NCBI GenBank assembly: GCA_007128995.1
Contig: SKWJ01000019.1
Span: 1 to 8,695, forward strand
Length of the DNA stretch: 8,695 nucleotides
Direction of reading: 5' to 3'
From: Paracoccaceae bacterium
Lineage (GTDB): Bacteria > Pseudomonadota > Alphaproteobacteria > Rhodobacterales > Rhodobacteraceae
In this document: positions 6,204 to 8,695 of the stretch, piece by piece
Position numbering within the stretch: position 1 is the first letter of the stretch
Layout of the letters: every line of letters starts with the position of its first letter
Notes under the pieces: model-generated
Seen by the model: the letters and a program-made list of their open reading frames with translations, nothing else
What the model was told of the DNA's origin: nothing
Database searches by the model: none
Translations under genes and position numbers: made by a program

Positions 6204-7133
6204 TCAGGAAAAACAACGGGTGGGCCGGTCGAAGACCTTGCGCCCCATAAGGCTGCCCAACAGATCAACCATCAACCGGGCTGTGCGGCTGCGCTCATCC
6301 AGCGCGGGGTTCAGTTCGACAAGGTCCAGCGATGTCATAAGGCCTGTCTCGTGGATCAGTTCGCAGACCAGATGCGCTTCGCGGAAGGTCGCGCCGCCCG
6401 GAACAGTCGTGCCGACTGCCGGTGCGATGGCCGGGTCCAGAAAATCGACATCGAGGCTGACATGCAGCAACCCGTTCGCAGCGGCAACCTTGTCAAGGAA
6501 GGCGCGCAGCGGCCGCGCGATGCCCTGCTCATCCAGAACGCGCATGTCATTCACGGCGATATCGCAGTCTTTCAGGGCGGCATATTCAGCCTGATCAACA
6601 CTTCTTATGCCAAACAGGCAGATACGGTCTGCAGCAATGGGGGCGGGGAAGCGCGGAAATGGCGCAAACCCGTCACGCCCTGCGGCATAGGCAACCGGCG
6701 TGCCATGCAGATTGCCCGAAACCGTGCTGCGCGGTGTATGAAAATCGCAATGCGCATCCAGCCAGAGCAGGAACAGGGGGCGGCCTGCCTCGGATGCATG
6801 GGCGGCCGCGCCCGCGACTGACCCCAGAGCAAGCGCGTGATCGCCCCCCAAAATGATCGGCATGCGTTCGCGGCTGAGCTCTGCGTGGACAGCGGTTTGG
6901 ATCGCGCTTGTCCAGGCAAGAGTTTCTGGCAATTGGTCAAGCGCGGGGTTGGGGGAAGCCGGATCTGGCAACATGCGCGGCAAGGCCAGATCACCCCGGT
7001 CTTCTGCGGGGTAGCCAAGCCCTTCCAGCATCTGATGCAAGCCTGCGACACGCAAGGCCGCTGGCCCCATCAGGCAACCGGGCTGGCGCTGGCCGCTGTC
7101 GACGGGTGCACCGATAACTGTGGGCGGATTCAT
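6204..7133 (-). CDS. rocF: Arginase
   Basis: The 309-residue enzyme hydrolyses arginine to ornithine and urea at a binuclear manganese centre. All metal ligands of the family are visible: His99 in ILGGDHALALGS, Asp126, His128 and Asp130 in DAHCDFHTP, and Asp228 and Asp230 in SLDVDFLDP. STVSGNLHG (137-144 region), VGTTVPGG (240-247) and LVELNP (271-276) also match true arginases rather than agmatinases. The frame reads back to 7181, but the double ATG at 7136/7133 is preceded by AGGAGGT (7138-7144). Spacing favours ATG 7133, giving the N-terminus MNPPTVIGAPVDSG, normal for arginases. It is the first gene of the leftward pair with ocd and is divergent from the Lrp-type regulator, which probably controls it. 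The symbol rocF is by family; arginases in this group are also called argI or arcA-like. Confidence 0.95.
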   Translation of the reverse strand: MNPPTVIGAPVDSGQRQPGCLMGPAALRVAGLHQMLEGLGYPAEDRGDLALPRMLPDPASPNPALDQLPETLAWTSAIQTAVHAELSRERMPIILGGDHALALGSVAGAAAHASEAGRPLFLLWLDAHCDFHTPRSTVSGNLHGTPVAYAAGRDGFAPFPRFPAPIAADRICLFGIRSVDQAEYAALKDCDIAVNDMRVLDEQGIARPLRAFLDKVAAANGLLHVSLDVDFLDPAIAPAVGTTVPGGATFREAHLVCELIHETGLMTSLDLVELNPALDERSRTARLMVDLLGSLMGRKVFDRPTRCFS

Positions 7134-7244
7134 CATCACCTCCTGCATATATGCGTATCTGGCGCGCGAAGTGGGAAGCAATCAACTGGACAAAATAGCA
7201 TTTAAGTGGCTGAATGGTCCATATTGATAAGCGAAAGCACCATT
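7134..7244. promoter_or_regulatory. Divergent control region between rocF and the Lrp gene
   Basis: These 111 bases separate the two divergent starts and must hold both promoters. The middle part (about 7180-7230) is AT-rich, as expected for Lrp-family control regions. TGGACA at 7187-7192 could be a rightward -35, but no good -10 is spaced from it, and no leftward promoter stands out. The region contains the palindrome at 7145-7154 and the left arm of the inverted repeat at 7217-7250. Confidence 0.45.
7145..7154. repeat. Ten-base palindrome next to the arginase ribosome binding site
   Basis: GCATATATGC is a perfect palindrome directly abutting AGGAGGT of the arginase gene on the leftward strand. 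It may be part of a regulator site or a small leader hairpin, or it may be chance, since it is short. Confidence 0.3.
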
Positions 7245-7250
7245 ATGGAC
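7217..7250. repeat. Inverted repeat spanning the Lrp-gene start
   Basis: GTCCATATT (7217-7225) and ATTATGGAC (7242-7250) are reverse complements at eight of nine positions, with the outer seven perfect. The right arm contains the ATG at 7245. The arms are about 25 bases apart centre to centre. It could be an autoregulatory operator for the Lrp-type protein, or an mRNA hairpin that hides the start codon. Confidence 0.45.
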
Positions 7251-7676
7251 ATGATTGACCAAGGTTTGATTGCAGAATTGCGCCGCGATGGGCGTGCATC
7301 TGTCATGGCGCTGGCAGATCGGCTGGGTGTCAGCCGCGCGACTGTCCGCCTGCGGCTTGCGCGTTTGCAGCAGGATGGTGAAATTCTGGGCTTCACAGTG
7401 GTCACGCGGGGTGATGTTGCCGATGCGCCTGTGCGGGGCCTGATGATGATCGGGATCGAGGGGCGCGGGGCGGAGCGGATCATGGCGCGTCTGTCGGGAC
7501 TGGCGCCTGTCACTGCAGTGCATTCGACCAATGGCCGCTGGGACCTGATTGTCGAACTCTCGGCCCAGTCCCTTGCGGATCTGGACAAGGTTCTCACTCA
7601 GATCCGCGCGCTGGATGGGGTGATGGCGTCCGAGACGAATTTGCTGCTGTCCACGCGGCGGGCCCGATCGCGGTGA
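7245..7676 (+). CDS. Lrp/AsnC-family transcriptional regulator
   Basis: The 143-residue protein has the standard two-part layout: an N-terminal helix-turn-helix (about 3-50; IDQGLIAELRRDGRAS, then MALADRLGVSRATVRLRLARL at 21-41) and a C-terminal RAM/AsnC effector and oligomerisation domain (about 64-135). In the latter, APVTAVHSTNGRWDLIVEL (87-105) holds the usual G--D conserved turn. These proteins form octamers and sense amino acids. The start is placed at ATG 7245 because the family begins close to the D--D--I-- helix. GTG 7206 and TTG 7224 are in-frame alternatives adding 13 or 7 residues; no start has a strong ribosome binding site. Its position, divergent from arginase and ornithine cyclodeaminase, suggests it activates that operon in response to arginine or ornithine. 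That is inference from context. Confidence 0.92.
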   Translation: MDMIDQGLIAELRRDGRASVMALADRLGVSRATVRLRLARLQQDGEILGFTVVTRGDVADAPVRGLMMIGIEGRGAERIMARLSGLAPVTAVHSTNGRWDLIVELSAQSLADLDKVLTQIRALDGVMASETNLLLSTRRARSR

Positions 7677-7696
7677 GACTGTCAGCGCGCATATGT

Positions 7697-7748
7697 GCAA
7701 GGCGGAACGGCGCTTGCCTGCTGCCTGTCCCCGCGCCTTGCGGCTTTT
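7697..7748 (+). terminator. Possible terminator after the Lrp gene
   Basis: GCAAGGCG (7697-7704) and CGCCTTGC (7734-7741) are perfect reverse complements with a long 29-base spacer, followed by GGC and TTTT at 7745-7748. The position, 20 bases after the Lrp stop, fits a terminator. The long loop and short T-tract make it weak. Confidence 0.3.
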
Positions 7749-7756
7749 GCGCGGAT

Positions 7757-7797
7757 CATGCGGGGCGTGTTTGGCATGACATGCGGGCCTGTCTGGC
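7757..7797. repeat. Imperfect tandem repeat upstream of the LysR gene
   Basis: A 19-base unit at 7757-7775 (CATGCGGGGCGTGTTTGGC) is repeated as 18 bases at 7780-7797 (CATGCGGGCCTGTCTGGC), with one base missing and two changed, at a period of 23. The junction also forms GCATG-A-CATGC (7774-7784), a perfect inverted repeat. It ends 47 bases before the LysR start, where binding sites for such regulators usually lie. Confidence 0.5.
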
Positions 7798-7844
7798 GTA
7801 TCGTGCATGTTGAAAGCTTGGTCGTCGGAACGCGGACAGGTGAT

Positions 7845-8695
7845 ATGACCCTTGATCAATTGCAGACCTTTCTGTGGGTGGCGCGTCTGCAAGGTGTCAG
7901 ACGCGCCAGCGAGCAGATCAATATTTCGCAACCTGCGGTTACAGCCCGTTTGCAGGCGCTTGAGGATGATCTTCAGGTCAAGCTGTTCGACCGCACGACG
8001 CGTGGCGTGGTGTTGACACGCGCGGGCGAATTGTTGCGGGGCTATGCCGAACAGATTGTCTTTGTTCAGGAAGAAATCCGTCAGCGTGTCAGTGATCCGA
8101 CAGGGCTGATGGGGCTGTTTCGGGTGGGCGCATCAGAAACCATTGCCGAAACATGGCTGCCGAGATTCCTGGAACGGCTAAGCCTGGAATACCCGCGTCT
8201 GGATGTGGAGCTGACAGTGGATATTTCCTACAATCTCAGAGAGGCGCTTCTGGAACGTCAGCTTGATCTGGCAGTTCTGATGGGGCCGATTTCGGCATAT
8301 AACGCCAACAATGTCGCCTTGCCCAGCTTTGAACTGGGCTGGTATCGGTCCGCCGCGCGTCCGGACCCGGATTTCCGAACCACACCCGTGATCAGCTATG
8401 CCCGAAACACACGGCCCTATCGCGAATTGGTGGAAGAGCTCAGCAAACGGCATGGGCCAGGGGTCAGAGTGTTCAGTTGTGCCTCGCTGTCTGCGAGCAT
8501 CCAGATGATTGCCTCTGGCATCGGTGTCGGGCCGATCCCGATAGAACTTGCGCAGGATCGCGTCGCCGCTGGACAATTGCAGCCCTTTGATCCGGGCTGG
8601 CGGCCCGCTCCGCTATGTTTCACAGCATCCTGGATGGCAGAGCCACGCAACGCACTTGCAGAGCATTGCGCGCATCTGGCAGCAGAGATCGCGTA
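7845..8695 (+). CDS. LysR-family transcriptional regulator, 3' end cut by the window
   Basis: From ATG 7845 a frame stays open to the last base, giving 283 residues plus TA of the next codon; that codon may be a stop, or the gene may run on slightly. The N-terminal winged helix is classic LysR: MTLDQLQTFLWVARLQGVRR (1-20), then SEQINISQPAVTARLQALED (22-41) and LFDRTTRGVVLTRAGELLRG (47-66). A linker helix follows, then the periplasmic-binding-like effector domain from about 91 (GLFRVGASETIAETWLPRFL). It includes LLERQLDLAVLMGP (135-148) and MIASGIGVGPIPIELAQ (221-237). AGGTGAT (7838-7844) immediately before the ATG resembles a ribosome binding site but is closely spaced. An in-frame TTG at 7818 is an alternative. 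The target and ligand cannot be told: no divergent gene lies upstream, as the Lrp gene points the same way, so any partner may be downstream of the window. Confidence 0.92.
   Translation, partial: MTLDQLQTFLWVARLQGVRRASEQINISQPAVTARLQALEDDLQVKLFDRTTRGVVLTRAGELLRGYAEQIVFVQEEIRQRVSDPTGLMGLFRVGASETIAETWLPRFLERLSLEYPRLDVELTVDISYNLREALLERQLDLAVLMGPISAYNANNVALPSFELGWYRSAARPDPDFRTTPVISYARNTRPYRELVEELSKRHGPGVRVFSCASLSASIQMIASGIGVGPIPIELAQDRVAAGQLQPFDPGWRPAPLCFTASWMAEPRNALAEHCAHLAAEIA

Noticed and set aside
6193..6216. TTG 6216 as the start of ornithine cyclodeaminase
   Set aside because: The ATG at 6192 has an ideally spaced AAGGAG and matches family length; the TTG would add eight residues inside the arginase gene.
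7182..7931. A 249-codon - strand frame across the Lrp gene and the LysR upstream region
   Set aside because: It runs antisense to the well-supported Lrp gene, has no ribosome binding site and no recognisable domain.

Overview
The window looks like chromosomal DNA from an alphaproteobacterium, most likely a member of the Rhodobacteraceae. The reasons are the GC-rich coding sequence, the AcuI-type acryloyl-CoA reductase, the arginase/ornithine cyclodeaminase pair with its own Lrp-type regulator, and the paired DUF1326/DUF2182 genes. This placement is an inference from gene content, not a database result. No tRNA, rRNA, CRISPR array, insertion sequence or phage gene was recognised.

Layout, left to right. 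(1) Bases 1-852 hold the 3' part of an unnamed gene on the + strand, open to the window edge. (2) Bases 853-1172 are non-coding and carry a striking two-part inverted repeat at 1035-1095. (3) A small secreted CAP/SCP-domain protein follows on the + strand (1173-1637). (4) Three genes read leftward from a promoter region near 4300-4350: a DUF2182 membrane protein, a DUF1326 cysteine-rich protein overlapping it by 4 bases (ATGA), and acuI 58 bases further on. (5) A GntR/FadR-type (FCD) regulator is divergent from them. The 66-base gap holds a perfect 15-base palindrome, and a second related site overlaps the regulator's start. (6) Convergent with the regulator, only 7 bases away, is a leftward arginine catabolism operon: arginase then ornithine cyclodeaminase. 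(7) A divergent Lrp/AsnC regulator (7245-7676) is the natural candidate to control that operon. (8) A LysR-type regulator starts at 7845 and runs off the right edge, preceded by an imperfect tandem repeat.

How the genes work together. Arginase makes ornithine and urea from arginine, and ornithine cyclodeaminase converts ornithine to proline and ammonia, so the two genes give a two-step route from arginine to proline. The Lrp protein next door is probably the arginine- or ornithine-responsive switch. The DUF2182-DUF1326-acuI block is less understood. AcuI reduces acryloyl-CoA to propionyl-CoA, while the two DUF proteins carry conserved cysteine/histidine-type motifs and no established function. 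Their tight coupling, and a divergent regulator with visible operator-like sites, make this block the best candidate in the window for an undescribed system.
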